64,000 nucleotides of DNA. Origin: Moorena producens 3L (lineage in GTDB: Bacteria; Cyanobacteriota; Cyanobacteriia; Cyanobacteriales; Coleofasciculaceae). The translations under genes were made by a program, and so were the position numbers. Of this stretch, positions 18,621 through 28,779 are shown piece after piece. Each line of letters starts with the position of its first letter. Positions within the stretch are counted from its first letter, which is position 1. The notes beneath the pieces are model-generated. The model searched no databases. It was not told the DNA's origin and saw nothing but the letters and a program-made list of their open reading frames with translations. Where the stretch lies: the NCBI RefSeq assembly GCF_000211815.1, contig NZ_GL890970.1:261849-325848 (forward strand), given 5' to 3'.

Positions 18621-19485
18621 TACTAGATTGCTGGGCTATAGCTTGTCCTGCATAAACCTGTGTGACAAATTCCCGAATTTTCTGCTGATATTCGGCAGTA
18701 GCAACAGTTGTCAAATCATTGTGAGCTGCATCAGGAACTAGCCAAAGCTGTTTAGGAACTGTAGCAGCATCGAACAAGACTTGACTCATCCTAGCAGGAA
18801 CTGTGGTATCACTAGTGCCATGGATTAAGAATATAGGTGTTTGGAGTGACTTGATTTTACTAATTGAGTCAAACCGCTGGGTAAGCAGAAGATCGATCGG
18901 CAAGAAACCATATTTTCCCTGATAATCTGCCATATCCCGCATGGAAGTAAATGAGCCTTCCAAAATCAACCCTGCCATGTCTGGGTTACGCACCGCTAGA
19001 TCAATCCCGATTGCTCCCCCTATGGAATAACCATAGACAAAAATATCTTGGGGATTGATGCCTCGTTGTTGGACTAGATAATCCCAAGCCACTTGAGCAT
19101 CTTGATAAACTTGGGATTCCCTAGGAAATTTACCGTCGCTGCGACCATAGCCTCGGTAGTCAATCAGCAGCAGGGATAAACCTAGCTGATGTAACCGTTG
19201 GGCTATTTCAAGATATGACCCAATATTACAGGCATTACCGTGCAGATATAGCATCACCTTACTTTCTGGTGAGTCAGAGGGAATCCACCAGCTATGGATT
19301 TTATCAATTTTACCCTTATTGGATATTGGTAACCAAAGCTCTTCGTAAGGCAAACCAAAGTCAGCTGGTGTATTTTCAATCACTGAAGCCGGACAAAACA
19401 TTAGCCGATGTTGCAACAGCAACACTGAGGTACAGACTAAGGCGTAAGCGATCGCTATAAATCCTGCAACAATCAACATAATCAA
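18583..19485 (-). CDS. alpha/beta hydrolase, membrane-anchored (Bem46/ABHD13-like)
   Basis: 300 residues. An N-terminal hydrophobic helix (about 1-25, LIVAGFIAIAYALVCTSVLL) acts as signal anchor. The hydrolase core has the oxyanion strand MLYLHGNACNIGSY, the nucleophile elbow YGYSIGG (about 156-162), the acid in HGTSDTTVPA and the His in DAAHNDLT. The residues match serine hydrolases of the Bem46/ABHD13 type; the substrate is unknown. The last 11 or so residues (KHSAVSGQRSA) are encoded by a repeat element, so the original C-terminus was replaced. The start lies 13 bases after the gatA stop, so the two are probably co-transcribed. Confidence 0.88.
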   Translation of the reverse strand: MIMLIVAGFIAIAYALVCTSVLLLQHRLMFCPASVIENTPADFGLPYEELWLPISNKGKIDKIHSWWIPSDSPESKVMLYLHGNACNIGSYLEIAQRLHQLGLSLLLIDYRGYGRSDGKFPRESQVYQDAQVAWDYLVQQRGINPQDIFVYGYSIGGAIGIDLAVRNPDMAGLILEGSFTSMRDMADYQGKYGFLPIDLLLTQRFDSISKIKSLQTPIFLIHGTSDTTVPARMSQVLFDAATVPKQLWLVPDAAHNDLTTVATAEYQQKIREFVTQVYAGQAIAQQSSSKHSAVSGQRSA

Positions 19486-19498
19486 TGATCTTCATAGT

Positions 19499-20968
19499 TC
19501 ATCCTTCATCCTTGAAAACCGGTTGGCTTAGATGCCATTCGGTTGCTTGTTCATAAGCATAACCTACTTGAAATAGCTGGTCTTCCCGCAATACATTACT
19601 AATCAACTGCATCCCAATTGGTAATCCCTGTTCATCAAAGCCACAGGGTATACTCATCCCTGGTAACCCAGCCAGGTTAACTGGAATAGTCATCAGGTCA
19701 GTCAGATACATACTTAAGGGGTCTTCTGTCTTTTCCCCAGCTTTAAATGCTGTGGAGGGAGCTGTGGGACAGACTAGCACATCGACCTTGTCAAAGGCTG
19801 CTTCAAAATCCTGTTTAATCAGAGTACGAACTTTTTGGGCTTTGAGATAATAGGCATCATAGTAACCAGCGGATAGGGCATAGGTTCCTAGCATAATCCG
19901 GCGCTTGACTTCTGCACCGAACCCTTCAGCACGGGTTTTGGTGTACATAGAAAGGAGATTGTCAGCATCTGATGCCCGTAAGCCATATTTAACGCCATCG
20001 TAGCGAGCTAGATTTGCTGATGCTTCTGACGGAGCAATGATGTAGTAGCAAGGCAAACCATACCGGAATCGAGCACAGGAAATTTCCTGAATCTCAGCAC
20101 CTAAGTCTTTGAGCTGATCAATCGCTTTAGTGACTGCTTTCTCTACTACTGGGTCTAAGCCTTCACCAAAAGTTTCTGTAATAATACCAATCTTAACTTT
20201 ACCGTTGGATTTTAGGTCTGGTTGCAGGAATTGGGTATAGTCGGGAATGTCTACTTTGAGGCTGGTCGCGTCATTGGGGTCATATCCTGCGATCGCATTC
20301 AGTAAAATAGCGGCATCTTCTACAGTGCGAGCAAATGGTCCAATTTGATCTAAGGACGATGCGAATGCCACTAAACCATAGCGCGATACTAATCCATAGG
20401 TCGGTTTCATGCCAACTACTCCACAGTAAGAAGCCGGTTGACGAATAGAACCACCGGTATCAGAACCGAGAGCAATGGGACATTCCCCAGAAGCAACGGC
20501 TGCGGCTGAGCCCCCGGAGGAGCCGCCGGGGACATGGGATAAATTCCAAGGGTTTTTAGTAAGTTGAAAAGCCGAGTTTTCCGTAGAACTCCCCATGGCA
20601 AATTCATCCAAGTTGGTTTTACCTACCATTACTGCCCCAGCATCTTTGAGTTTTTGGGTCACTGTTGACTCGTAGGGTGGGACAAACTTGGCCAGAATCC
20701 GGGAGCCGCAGGTGGTCGGAATCCCTTGGGTACACATATTGTCTTTGATGCCAATGGGTATACCGGCCAAGGTACCGAGCTCTTCACCAGCTGCGATTTT
20801 CGCATCTACTTGACTGGCCTGTTCTAAAGCATAGTCTGAGGTGATGTGGAGGAAGCTTTGGACTTGAGGCTCTAGGGCTTGAATCTTATCTAGGGCTTCT
20901 TGGGTGATTTCTACAGCTGAGCGTTCTTTGTTGATTAGCTGTTGATGCAACTCGCGGACCGTGTCCAT
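19499..20968 (-). CDS. gatA: aspartyl/glutamyl-tRNA amidotransferase subunit A
   Basis: About 489 residues from the ATG at 20968, which gives the family-typical start MDTVRELHQQL; an in-frame start 27 bases upstream is less likely. The amidase signature is present: GIPIGIKDN (catalytic Lys), then GGSSGGSAAAVASG and SDTGGSIRQPASYCG with the two catalytic Ser. GatA releases ammonia from glutamine and, with GatB and GatC, converts Glu-tRNA(Gln) to Gln-tRNA(Gln), essential in cyanobacteria that lack GlnRS. gatB and gatC are not in this window, as is common in cyanobacteria where the genes are scattered. Confidence 0.97.
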   Translation of the reverse strand: MDTVRELHQQLINKERSAVEITQEALDKIQALEPQVQSFLHITSDYALEQASQVDAKIAAGEELGTLAGIPIGIKDNMCTQGIPTTCGSRILAKFVPPYESTVTQKLKDAGAVMVGKTNLDEFAMGSSTENSAFQLTKNPWNLSHVPGGSSGGSAAAVASGECPIALGSDTGGSIRQPASYCGVVGMKPTYGLVSRYGLVAFASSLDQIGPFARTVEDAAILLNAIAGYDPNDATSLKVDIPDYTQFLQPDLKSNGKVKIGIITETFGEGLDPVVEKAVTKAIDQLKDLGAEIQEISCARFRYGLPCYYIIAPSEASANLARYDGVKYGLRASDADNLLSMYTKTRAEGFGAEVKRRIMLGTYALSAGYYDAYYLKAQKVRTLIKQDFEAAFDKVDVLVCPTAPSTAFKAGEKTEDPLSMYLTDLMTIPVNLAGLPGMSIPCGFDEQGLPIGMQLISNVLREDQLFQVGYAYEQATEWHLSQPVFKDEG

Positions 20969-21461
20969 GCTTACTACCTTTACTGACTTAACCATTTCAA
21001 CTCTAGTATTCTGACAAAAAATTCCGTGCTTAGGGGTTTGGGCTCAGGCTTTAGGAAAGGGAGTCGGGAGTCGGGAGTCGGGAGTAGGGAGCAGGGAGTT
21101 GCGTAGGGTGCCTTAGGGGGGCCTTCATGTTTGGCCTCGTAGCCAGGGTTAGGTTGCTGCCCGTAACGCACCACTGCTGGGTCAAACAACTTTTAGAAGA
21201 TGCACCCGATTTTGATTCAGGGAAATTGGGCGCGATGTTCCTTGGCCTTTCGGCCACGCTACGCGAACGGAACCGCTTCGCGAACGCATTATCTCCAGCA
21301 CAACCGGTAGAGTTTTCTTCCTGGTCTAGTTCACAACTACATTATTAGAATTAGTAAGCCTATCTGGAATGATAGAAACAATCTTGTTTCCCGATTCCCG
21401 ATTCCCGATTCCCGATTCCCAATTCCCGATTCCCTTTGCTATTAAAAATCCTATACAATTA
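20969..21461. repeat. repeat-rich intergenic region
   Basis: Holds a GGGAGTC array (about 21060-21095), palindromic repeats including the 28-bp copy at 21243-21270 that matches the one inside the NACHT gene, and a GATTCCC heptamer array (about 21392-21435). No gene is seen. Confidence 0.6.
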
Positions 21462-22049
21462 TTATTTATTTAATTCAATATAAATCATACGAGTTCGGAT
21501 TGTAATCCCTAGGGTTGGAGAAGTACAACCCACAATAAAATAATCTTCCATGGCATTTTCGATGACCATTTTAGAATGGTCAGAAACTGGTATGCCAACC
21601 TTTTGAATATATTCCTCTGTTGTTTCATCAAGGCTAAAAATAATCGTTTTGCGAGCAATCCGATTCATATGCTTAATAGCTGTTGCCACGTCTTCGACAC
21701 ACAGTAAATAACTTAAACAAAACACAAAATCGTAGGACTGGCTATCAATTTCAGCTAGGGCTGTTTCAATCGGCTTGTGGATGGTTTTATACCCCCTTTG
21801 TGCCGCATAATCCAGCATTTTACTGGAAATATCAATCCCTGTATAGTCAAACTCACCTTCCAACAATTCACTTAAAAACCCTGTCCCACAAGCAATATCT
21901 AAAACACTGCCTTGATGGTGATTATGTCCATGGAATATTTTAACCGCTTCATTGACATACTGTACATTAGAACTGGGCTGCTTTAACACTTCGTCATATT
22001 TGGCAGCAAATTTATCATAATAGTCTTCAGCCGCAATTTTTGTTGACAT
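21462..22049 (-). CDS. class I SAM-dependent methyltransferase
   Basis: 195 residues. Motif I LDIACGTGFLSELL (about 50-63) binds the SAM methionine end and DYTGIDISSKML (about 71-82) carries the ribose-binding acid; FDFVFCLSYLLC-like motif IV follows. Size and motifs fit a Rossmann-fold small-molecule methyltransferase. It is divergent from the NRPS, sharing a 430-bp intergenic region, so it could modify the NRPS product, but nothing in the sequence ties the two together. The C-terminal third is diverged and the substrate is unknown. Confidence 0.85.
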   Translation of the reverse strand: MSTKIAAEDYYDKFAAKYDEVLKQPSSNVQYVNEAVKIFHGHNHHQGSVLDIACGTGFLSELLEGEFDYTGIDISSKMLDYAAQRGYKTIHKPIETALAEIDSQSYDFVFCLSYLLCVEDVATAIKHMNRIARKTIIFSLDETTEEYIQKVGIPVSDHSKMVIENAMEDYFIVGCTSPTLGITIRTRMIYIELNK

Positions 22050-22241
22050 ATTTTTTATTGATATATTTAGATATAGTATAATCCATTATTCAACCATTTA
22101 TCAATTGGTTTAGCTACAAAAATTTAGGATTTTAGGGAACAGGGAATCGGGAATCGGGAATCGGGAATCGGGAATAGGTAACCAAAAAAATCCTGTATAC
22201 CTCATTACTATGATCAACGCTATAAATGGCATATTATACGT

Positions 22242-22270
22242 TTGACAAAGTGGCGATAATGGGATATAAT
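22242..22270 (+). promoter_or_regulatory. sigma70-type promoter for the NRPS gene
   Basis: Consensus TTGACA at 22242-22247 and TATAAT at 22265-22270 are separated by exactly 17 bases. Transcription would start near 22277 and give a leader of about 200 bases before the NRPS ATG. Both hexamers are perfect matches, which is uncommon in this AT-rich genome. Confidence 0.75.
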
Positions 22271-22475
22271 AATTAACGATTAGCCTCCAGATTCGACAGT
22301 CTACATCTATATTCGCCCGTCAAGTGTTAGACTACCGAGGGTCATAACCTCAGCTAATTGACAATCAGAACCAGCCCCCCAAAACAGCGGGAGGAGAAGA
22401 GATAAAATCCCCACAAGAGAGCAAATTTCCAGTTGATGCCCGTGTCAAGTATAGGAAGCCGGAAAAATTTTTTTG

Positions 22476-25400
22476 ATGAACGTTAACTTGAATAATCAGC
22501 AAGATAAATACCGTTGTATTCCTCAGCTATTTGAGGCACAAGTAGAACGAACACCGGAGGCAGTTGCTGTAATCTTTGCAGACCAACAGCTAACCTACCG
22601 AGCCCTCAATACTAAAGCGAATCAATTAGCGCACCATTTACAAACTTTGGGCGTAGAACCTGAAGTGTTAGTCGGGATTTGTGTTGAACGTTCTGTTGAG
22701 ATGGTGGTGGGACTTTTGGCAATTCTCAAAGCAGGTGGAGCGTATGTGCCCTTAGACCCCGCTTATCCCCCAGAGCGCTTAGCCTACATGCTTGACCACT
22801 CCCAGGCATCGGTATTGCTCACTCAAAACCAATTAGTCTCTCAATTACCGAAACATCAAGCTAATGTGATTTGTTTAGATACAGATTGGGAAATCATCTC
22901 TACCCATAACGAACAAAATCCTACTAGCAGCCTGACAGTTGATAACTTGGCTTATATTATCTACACTTCGGGCTCTACAGGTAAGCCGAAAGGCGTAGCC
23001 ATGCCCCACCGTTCCCTAGTTAATCTGATCAAGTGGCAGCTGGAAAATACTGTAGTTGATAACGATAGCAAAACACTGCAATTTGCCCCGATCAGTTTTG
23101 ATGTTTCCTTCCAAGAAATTTTCTCGACCTGGTGTGCAGGGGGAACACTGGTTTTAATCTCCTCAGACGTGCGGCGCGACCCAGTATTTCTGTTAAATTT
23201 ACTAGCAGAACAAGAGGTTGCCCGACTATTTCTTCCCTTTGTGGCTTTGCAGCAAATTGCTGAAGTTGCCGATACTTTCGGAATATTTCCGGCAAGTCTA
23301 CGGGAAGTAATTACCGCAGGGGAACAGTTGCAGATTACTCCTGCGATCGCTAACTTGTTCGAGAAGCTAAACGATTGTACCCTACACAATCACTATGGCC
23401 CATCGGAAAGTCATGTGGTCACCTCCTTTACCCTAAAAGGTTCCCCAAGCAGTTGGCCAGCACTTCCTGCCATTGGTCGTCCTATTGCTAATACCCAGAT
23501 TTATCTTCTTGATCAGTCCCTAAAACCAGTTCCGGCTGGGGTGGAGGGAGAGTTATACATCGGTGGTGTTTGTCTAGCGCGAGGTTACCTGAACCGACCG
23601 GAAATAACTGCCCAAAGATTTATTGCTAATCCCTTTAACAAGGTAAAGACAGATAGCGATCGCCTCTACAAAACGGGGGATTTGGCTCACTACTTACCGG
23701 ATGGTAATATCCAGTTTCTCGGTCGTTTGGATGACCAAGTTAAGATTCGGGGTTACCGTATTGAATTAGGGGAAATTGAAGTATTGCTAAGCCAACACCC
23801 CAACCTGAAGCAGGCTGTGGTTTTAGCTAGAGAAGATAACCAAGACAAACGTTTAGTGGCTTATCTTGTACCTGGACAATCCGAATCTGTACCTGTGGAA
23901 ACAGAGCAAGTTCAGCTGGTGTCCCAAGTACGCAATTTCTTACAAGAACAGCTACCGGATTATATGATTCCTGCTGCTTTTGTAGTTTTGGAGGCACTGC
24001 CTCTGACACCGAGTGGTAAAGTAGATCGACGGGCTCTACCTCCACCAAACCAGGCTCGTCGCGATCTGGTAGTTGATTTTGTTGCTCCTCGTACTCCCAC
24101 AGAAGAGATCTTGGCCAGTATTTGGGCTGAAGTGTTGGGATTAGAGGAAATCGGTATTTACGACAACTTCTTTCATTTGGGAGGAGATTCAATACAAGTA
24201 ATCCAACTGCTGTCGAGAATCAGGAATACTTTCTCAGTAGAGTTGCCTTTACACTACTTATTTGAAGACCCTACCATAGCTAAACTCAGCCAGAAGATTC
24301 TAGGCACCACAAGTAAAAATAATCAGCTGTTACCTCCCATAAAACTGGTTAACAAAAAAGAAGAATTACCCCTATCTTTTCCTCAGCAACGACTGTGGTT
24401 TTTGGAACAACTCGAACAAAGCCGTTCTGTCTACAACGAGCAAACTGCTCTGCATCTGCGTGGCTGTGTTGATGTGACTATCCTAGAACAAGTCTTAACA
24501 GAAATTGTCAACCGTCATCAGGTTATGCGTAGCAACGTTAAGATGGTGGATGGTTCTCCAGTAATGGTTATTTCACCTCACCTGAAGATAACGTTACCCA
24601 TCTTTGACTTACAACAGTTGACCGAACCCGAACAATTTGCCCAGCTCCAACAGTTAGCAGTTGAAGAAGCTCAACTTCCCTTTGACCTGGCTGAAGGGCT
24701 TTTGTTGAGAGTAAGTTTATTGCGCCTAGCTGAAGAAGAGCATGTCCTACTACTGACCATTCACCACATTATCTGGGATGGTTGGTCAATGGCAGTATTT
24801 ATTGAGGAATTATCGGCACTTTATTCGGCTTTTTACTCACAACAACCCTCCCCACTACCAGAACTCCCCATCCAGTATAGGGACTTTGCCAGTTGGCAGC
24901 GTCAATGGTTTACTGGGGAGGTGCTGGAAAATCAACTGAACTACTGGAAACAACAGTTAGCGGGAATACCAGCACTGCTGGAATTGCCGACAGATCGCCC
25001 CCGTCCTCCGGTACAAACTCACCAAGGTAGTAGCTTGGACTTTGAAGTCAATGGTGAGTTAACTGAGAAACTGAAAGCCTTAAGCCAAGCTTCAGGAGCA
25101 ACGTTGTACATGACACTACTGGCAGCCTGGGCAACTTTACTTTACCGCTATAGCTCCCAGGAGGATATTGCCATTGGTTCTCCTATTGCTAACCGCACCC
25201 GCCCAGAAATGGAACCCCTAATTGGCTTCTTTGCTAATATTATAGTGCTGCGTAATGATTTATCGGGTAATCCTAGTTTCTTGGAATTACTGGCTAGGGT
25301 GCGTAGTTGTGCAATGGATGCTTACGCTAATCAAGATGTGCCATGTGAGCAACTGGTGGAGGTCTTAAAACCAGAGCGCTCCCTCAGCCATAGCAATCTA

Positions 25401-28328
25401 TTCCAAGTAATGTTTGTGTTTCAGCAAGCCCAAATTCAGAAGCAGGAGTTGGCTAGTTTTACATTAACTCCATTATCACTAAAAAGTGCTATAGCCAAGT
25501 TTGATCTGACCCTGTTAATGGAAGAAACCGGGTCGGGAATTGAGGCCAAGTTAGAATACAATAGCGATTTGTTTGATCAGCCAACTATTGTCCGGATAGT
25601 AGGGCATTTCCAAACTTTGCTCGAAGGTATTGTTGCTAATCCACAAGCACAAGTTTCAACGTTACCGTTGCTGACAGCAGTGGAACGCCAGCAGTTATTG
25701 GTGGAATGGAATAATACCGATAGTGACTATCCCCAAGATAAATGTGTCCATCAGTTATTTGAGCAGCAGGTAGAGAAAACCCCTGATGCTGTAGCGGTGG
25801 TTTGTGATGGCGAGCAACTAACTTACAAGCAATTAAATCAAAGAGCCAACCAACTAGCACATCACCTGCTTTCACTCGGAGTCAGACCAGAAGCATTGGT
25901 GGGTATTTGTGTGGAACGTTCCATTGAAATGGTAGTGGGACTGTTGGGGATACTCAAGGCTGGTGGTGCTTATGTACCCCTGGACTCCAATTATCCAGCA
26001 GAACGTCTGAGTTATATTTTGGCCGATTCGGGTGTGGAGGTGTTGTTGACCCAACAGGAGTTGTTGTCATCTTTGCCATCACATACTGCACGGGTGGTTT
26101 GTTTGGATAGTGATTGGGGAACAATAGAGCAACACACTCAGGATAATCTTGAGCTTGGGGTAGGTTCGGATAATTTGGCTTATGCAATCTACACGTCTGG
26201 TTCTACCGGACAACCCAAAGGAGTTTTAGTCGAACACAAAAATGTGGTTCGTTTATTCGCAGCCACTCAGTCTTGGTATCACTTCAATGCCAATGATGTT
26301 TGGACTAATTTCCATTCCATTGCTTTTGACTTTTCAGTCTGGGAAATCTGGGGAGCCTTATTTTATGGTGGACGGCTTGTCATTGTCCCCTACTGGATAA
26401 GTCGAGATCCTCAAAGCTTCTACGACTTGCTGTGTTCCGAGAATGTAACAGTACTCAACCAAACCCCATCTGCTTTTCGCCAACTGATTCAGGTTGAACA
26501 ATCGAACAACACACAAGCACAACTAAATTTACGACTAGTTATTTTTGGTGGAGAAGCCTTAGATTTACAGAGCTTGAAGCCATGGTTTGAGCAGTATGGG
26601 GATAAAAGTCCACAGTTAGTAAATATGTATGGTATTACAGAAACAACTGTGCATGTTACTTATCGACCTCTAACAATAAACGACCTTAACAGCAACGGCA
26701 GTGCGATTGGTTGTCCAATTCCCGATTTACAGATGTATATCCTCGATGAAAACTTACAACCAGTGCCTATTGGGGTAACAGGGCAAATGTATGTTGGTGG
26801 AGCAGGTGTCACGCGAGGGTACTTGAATCGCGAACACTTGAATAATGAACGGTTTATTCCTAACCCATTTAATCATAAACAAGAAAGTCGGCTTTATAAG
26901 ACGGGAGATTTAGCCCGCTATATGCCCAATGGTGATATTGAGTATAAAGGTCGCATTGATAACCAGGTCAAAATTCGCGGTTTCCGCATCGAACTTGGAG
27001 AAATTGAAGCTGTCTTAGGTCAACATCCAGCTGTGGGGGAAACAGTGGTTGTGACTAGGAAAGATCAATCCGACCAGAAACGTCTCGTGGCTTATATTGT
27101 TTCCGAGCAAGAAGAAGAGCTAACTAGTAGCCAATTGCGACAGTTTCTGAAACAAAAATTACCGGATTATATGATTCCCTCTGGCTTTGTCTTCTTGGAA
27201 AAACTCCCTTTAACCGCCAATGGCAAAGTTGATCTGCGCGCCTTACCTGAATTAGATACATCTAATCGACCTCAAGAAGCTGGCTTTGTTTCACCCCGTA
27301 ATTCCCTGGAATTGCAACTGTCCCAAATTTGGTGTAATCTCCTCAATGTCCACCCAGTTGGAGTTAAAGATAACTTCTTCGATCTTGGAGGTCATTCCCT
27401 GTTAGCAGTTGATCTCATGGCTCGGATTAAGGAGCAGTTTGGAACTGATTTACCTTTAGCTACCTTGTTCACGGAACCCACTATTGAAAACCAAGCTAGT
27501 CTTCTGGTCAATACCACTGAAAACCAATCTTCTTCTCCCCTAGTTCCTATTAACAAGGTAGGAAACTTACCTGCTTTGTTTTGTGTTCATCCGGTTGGGG
27601 GCAATGTTCTTTGTTATGCAGAGTTGGCTCGTTATCTAGGAGATAACCAACCCTTTTACGGCTTGCAATCCCCTGGTTTATTTGGTGAGTCTGAACCATT
27701 AACCCGAATTGAGGACATGGCCAGTTGCTACATTGAAACCTTGCAAACTATTCAGCCGGTCGGGCCTTATTATCTAGGAGGTTGGTCTAATGGTGGTATT
27801 ATTGCTTGGGAAATGGCTCAACAATTATCTGCTGCTGGGGAAGACGTGGCTCTGCTAGCATTAATCGATAGCTATTCACCTGTTGCTATTGACCGACCAG
27901 AACAGGTGGATGAACAGATGCTGGCAAGCTCTTTGGCTAAGGATTTGGGTAGTGTTTTTGGTACAGAACTGTCGATTGCGGTTGAGGAGCTTAAGCAAGG
28001 AGGGTTAGAGGAGCAATTGCAGCACATCCTTCGGGAAGCGAAAGGGCTCAATATCTTACCACCGGAAATCGGTATTGAGCAGATGCGTAAGTTATTTGGA
28101 GTTTTCCAAGCCAACCTCATGGCTATGTATCGCTATCAACCCCAGCCCTATTCTGGTCGGATTGCTCTATTTTGTGCCAGGGAGTTAGAAGCAGAAGACC
28201 GAGGTTGGCATGAGCTAGCAGTAGGTGGTCTAGAAACTTACAGGATTCCTGGAGATCATTATACTATGATGCGCTCACCCCATGTTGAGATTTTAGCTAA
28301 ACAGCTAGAGCTTTTAGTTAGAGAGTGA
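22476..28328 (+). CDS. two-module non-ribosomal peptide synthetase (A-PCP-C-A-PCP-TE)
   Basis: About 1950 residues from ATG 22476. Domains: A1 about 10-520, PCP1 about 535-605 (LGGDSIQ, Ser near 570), C about 625-1050 (HHIIWDGWS, intact HHxxxDG), A2 about 1080-1590 (TSGSTGQPKGV), PCP2 about 1600-1670 (LGGHSLL), TE about 1690-1950 (GWSNGG nucleophile, His in GDHYTMM). Reading the Stachelhaus pocket by eye gives A1 = D-V-Q-F-I-A-H-V-V-K, close to known Pro codes, and A2 = D-F-W-N-I-G-M-V-H-K, the canonical Thr code. With no N-terminal C domain, module 1 is an initiator. The enzyme should make a Pro-Thr dipeptide released by the TE by hydrolysis or cyclisation. No epimerase or methylation domain is present. 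No partner NRPS/PKS is in the window. Confidence 0.95.
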   Translation: MNVNLNNQQDKYRCIPQLFEAQVERTPEAVAVIFADQQLTYRALNTKANQLAHHLQTLGVEPEVLVGICVERSVEMVVGLLAILKAGGAYVPLDPAYPPERLAYMLDHSQASVLLTQNQLVSQLPKHQANVICLDTDWEIISTHNEQNPTSSLTVDNLAYIIYTSGSTGKPKGVAMPHRSLVNLIKWQLENTVVDNDSKTLQFAPISFDVSFQEIFSTWCAGGTLVLISSDVRRDPVFLLNLLAEQEVARLFLPFVALQQIAEVADTFGIFPASLREVITAGEQLQITPAIANLFEKLNDCTLHNHYGPSESHVVTSFTLKGSPSSWPALPAIGRPIANTQIYLLDQSLKPVPAGVEGELYIGGVCLARGYLNRPEITAQRFIANPFNKVKTDSDRLYKTGDLAHYLPDGNIQFLGRLDDQVKIRGYRIELGEIEVLLSQHPNLKQAVVLAREDNQDKRLVAYLVPGQSESVPVETEQVQLVSQVRNFLQEQLPDYMIPAAFVVLEALPLTPSGKVDRRALPPPNQARRDLVVDFVAPRTPTEEILASIWAEVLGLEEIGIYDNFFHLGGDSIQVIQLLSRIRNTFSVELPLHYLFEDPTIAKLSQKILGTTSKNNQLLPPIKLVNKKEELPLSFPQQRLWFLEQLEQSRSVYNEQTALHLRGCVDVTILEQVLTEIVNRHQVMRSNVKMVDGSPVMVISPHLKITLPIFDLQQLTEPEQFAQLQQLAVEEAQLPFDLAEGLLLRVSLLRLAEEEHVLLLTIHHIIWDGWSMAVFIEELSALYSAFYSQQPSPLPELPIQYRDFASWQRQWFTGEVLENQLNYWKQQLAGIPALLELPTDRPRPPVQTHQGSSLDFEVNGELTEKLKALSQASGATLYMTLLAAWATLLYRYSSQEDIAIGSPIANRTRPEMEPLIGFFANIIVLRNDLSGNPSFLELLARVRSCAMDAYANQDVPCEQLVEVLKPERSLSHSNLFQVMFVFQQAQIQKQELASFTLTPLSLKSAIAKFDLTLLMEETGSGIEAKLEYNSDLFDQPTIVRIVGHFQTLLEGIVANPQAQVSTLPLLTAVERQQLLVEWNNTDSDYPQDKCVHQLFEQQVEKTPDAVAVVCDGEQLTYKQLNQRANQLAHHLLSLGVRPEALVGICVERSIEMVVGLLGILKAGGAYVPLDSNYPAERLSYILADSGVEVLLTQQELLSSLPSHTARVVCLDSDWGTIEQHTQDNLELGVGSDNLAYAIYTSGSTGQPKGVLVEHKNVVRLFAATQSWYHFNANDVWTNFHSIAFDFSVWEIWGALFYGGRLVIVPYWISRDPQSFYDLLCSENVTVLNQTPSAFRQLIQVEQSNNTQAQLNLRLVIFGGEALDLQSLKPWFEQYGDKSPQLVNMYGITETTVHVTYRPLTINDLNSNGSAIGCPIPDLQMYILDENLQPVPIGVTGQMYVGGAGVTRGYLNREHLNNERFIPNPFNHKQESRLYKTGDLARYMPNGDIEYKGRIDNQVKIRGFRIELGEIEAVLGQHPAVGETVVVTRKDQSDQKRLVAYIVSEQEEELTSSQLRQFLKQKLPDYMIPSGFVFLEKLPLTANGKVDLRALPELDTSNRPQEAGFVSPRNSLELQLSQIWCNLLNVHPVGVKDNFFDLGGHSLLAVDLMARIKEQFGTDLPLATLFTEPTIENQASLLVNTTENQSSSPLVPINKVGNLPALFCVHPVGGNVLCYAELARYLGDNQPFYGLQSPGLFGESEPLTRIEDMASCYIETLQTIQPVGPYYLGGWSNGGIIAWEMAQQLSAAGEDVALLALIDSYSPVAIDRPEQVDEQMLASSLAKDLGSVFGTELSIAVEELKQGGLEEQLQHILREAKGLNILPPEIGIEQMRKLFGVFQANLMAMYRYQPQPYSGRIALFCARELEAEDRGWHELAVGGLETYRIPGDHYTMMRSPHVEILAKQLELLVRE

Positions 28329-28371
28329 GGGGATTGAGCGTTTAGTAAGTAAGGCTCACCTTAGGATAGCT

Positions 28372-28767
28372 TTAGGGTAAGTCTATCCATTTAACCATTT
28401 TGTCCTTAGTTAGGTAAAGCGCTCGATTGATCAGGTCATTTCCTTGCTCGATTTCTTCTTGCAGCACCGGGATAATTACCTCTTCCATCACCTGTTCCTG
28501 TTCCCGGCGGGTCATTTCTCCATCTTGTAGAAAAACGATGCCGGGATGCACTTCACACTCAACAACAAAGTTTTCAAAATCCTTGATATTTGCCGTTACC
28601 AAAATGCAGTCATTATCAATAGCATATGCCAAGACTTCACGGTCGCTTGCCCCCAATAATCCGCGATCGCGCACGGCAATTGCATCGGCTAGACATTGCT
28701 GGCAGAGATACCGGGCAACAGCAGGGGATAAATCTTCATCAATTAGTAACTTGATAGTATTTGACAC
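28372..28767 (-). CDS. DUF5615-family PIN-like protein (toxin-like)
   Basis: 131 residues starting with GTG. The N-terminus LLIDEDLSP carries the DUF5615 acidic pair. DREVLAYAIDNDCILVTANIKDF has the PIN-fold order of acidic residues (D-R-E, T-A/N-x-K-D-F). DUF5615 proteins are paired with DUF433 partners and are presumed RNA-cleaving toxins. The upstream DUF433 gene ends 12 bases before it, so the two form an operon. Convergent with the NRPS gene, 43 bases apart. Confidence 0.85.
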   Translation of the reverse strand: MSNTIKLLIDEDLSPAVARYLCQQCLADAIAVRDRGLLGASDREVLAYAIDNDCILVTANIKDFENFVVECEVHPGIVFLQDGEMTRREQEQVMEEVIIPVLQEEIEQGNDLINRALYLTKDKMVKWIDLP

Positions 28768-28779
28768 TAATACCTATCT

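Noticed and set aside
22277..22475. Riboswitch in the NRPS leader
   Set aside because: The 200-base leader has no known aptamer consensus that I recognise; a fold search would be needed to go further.
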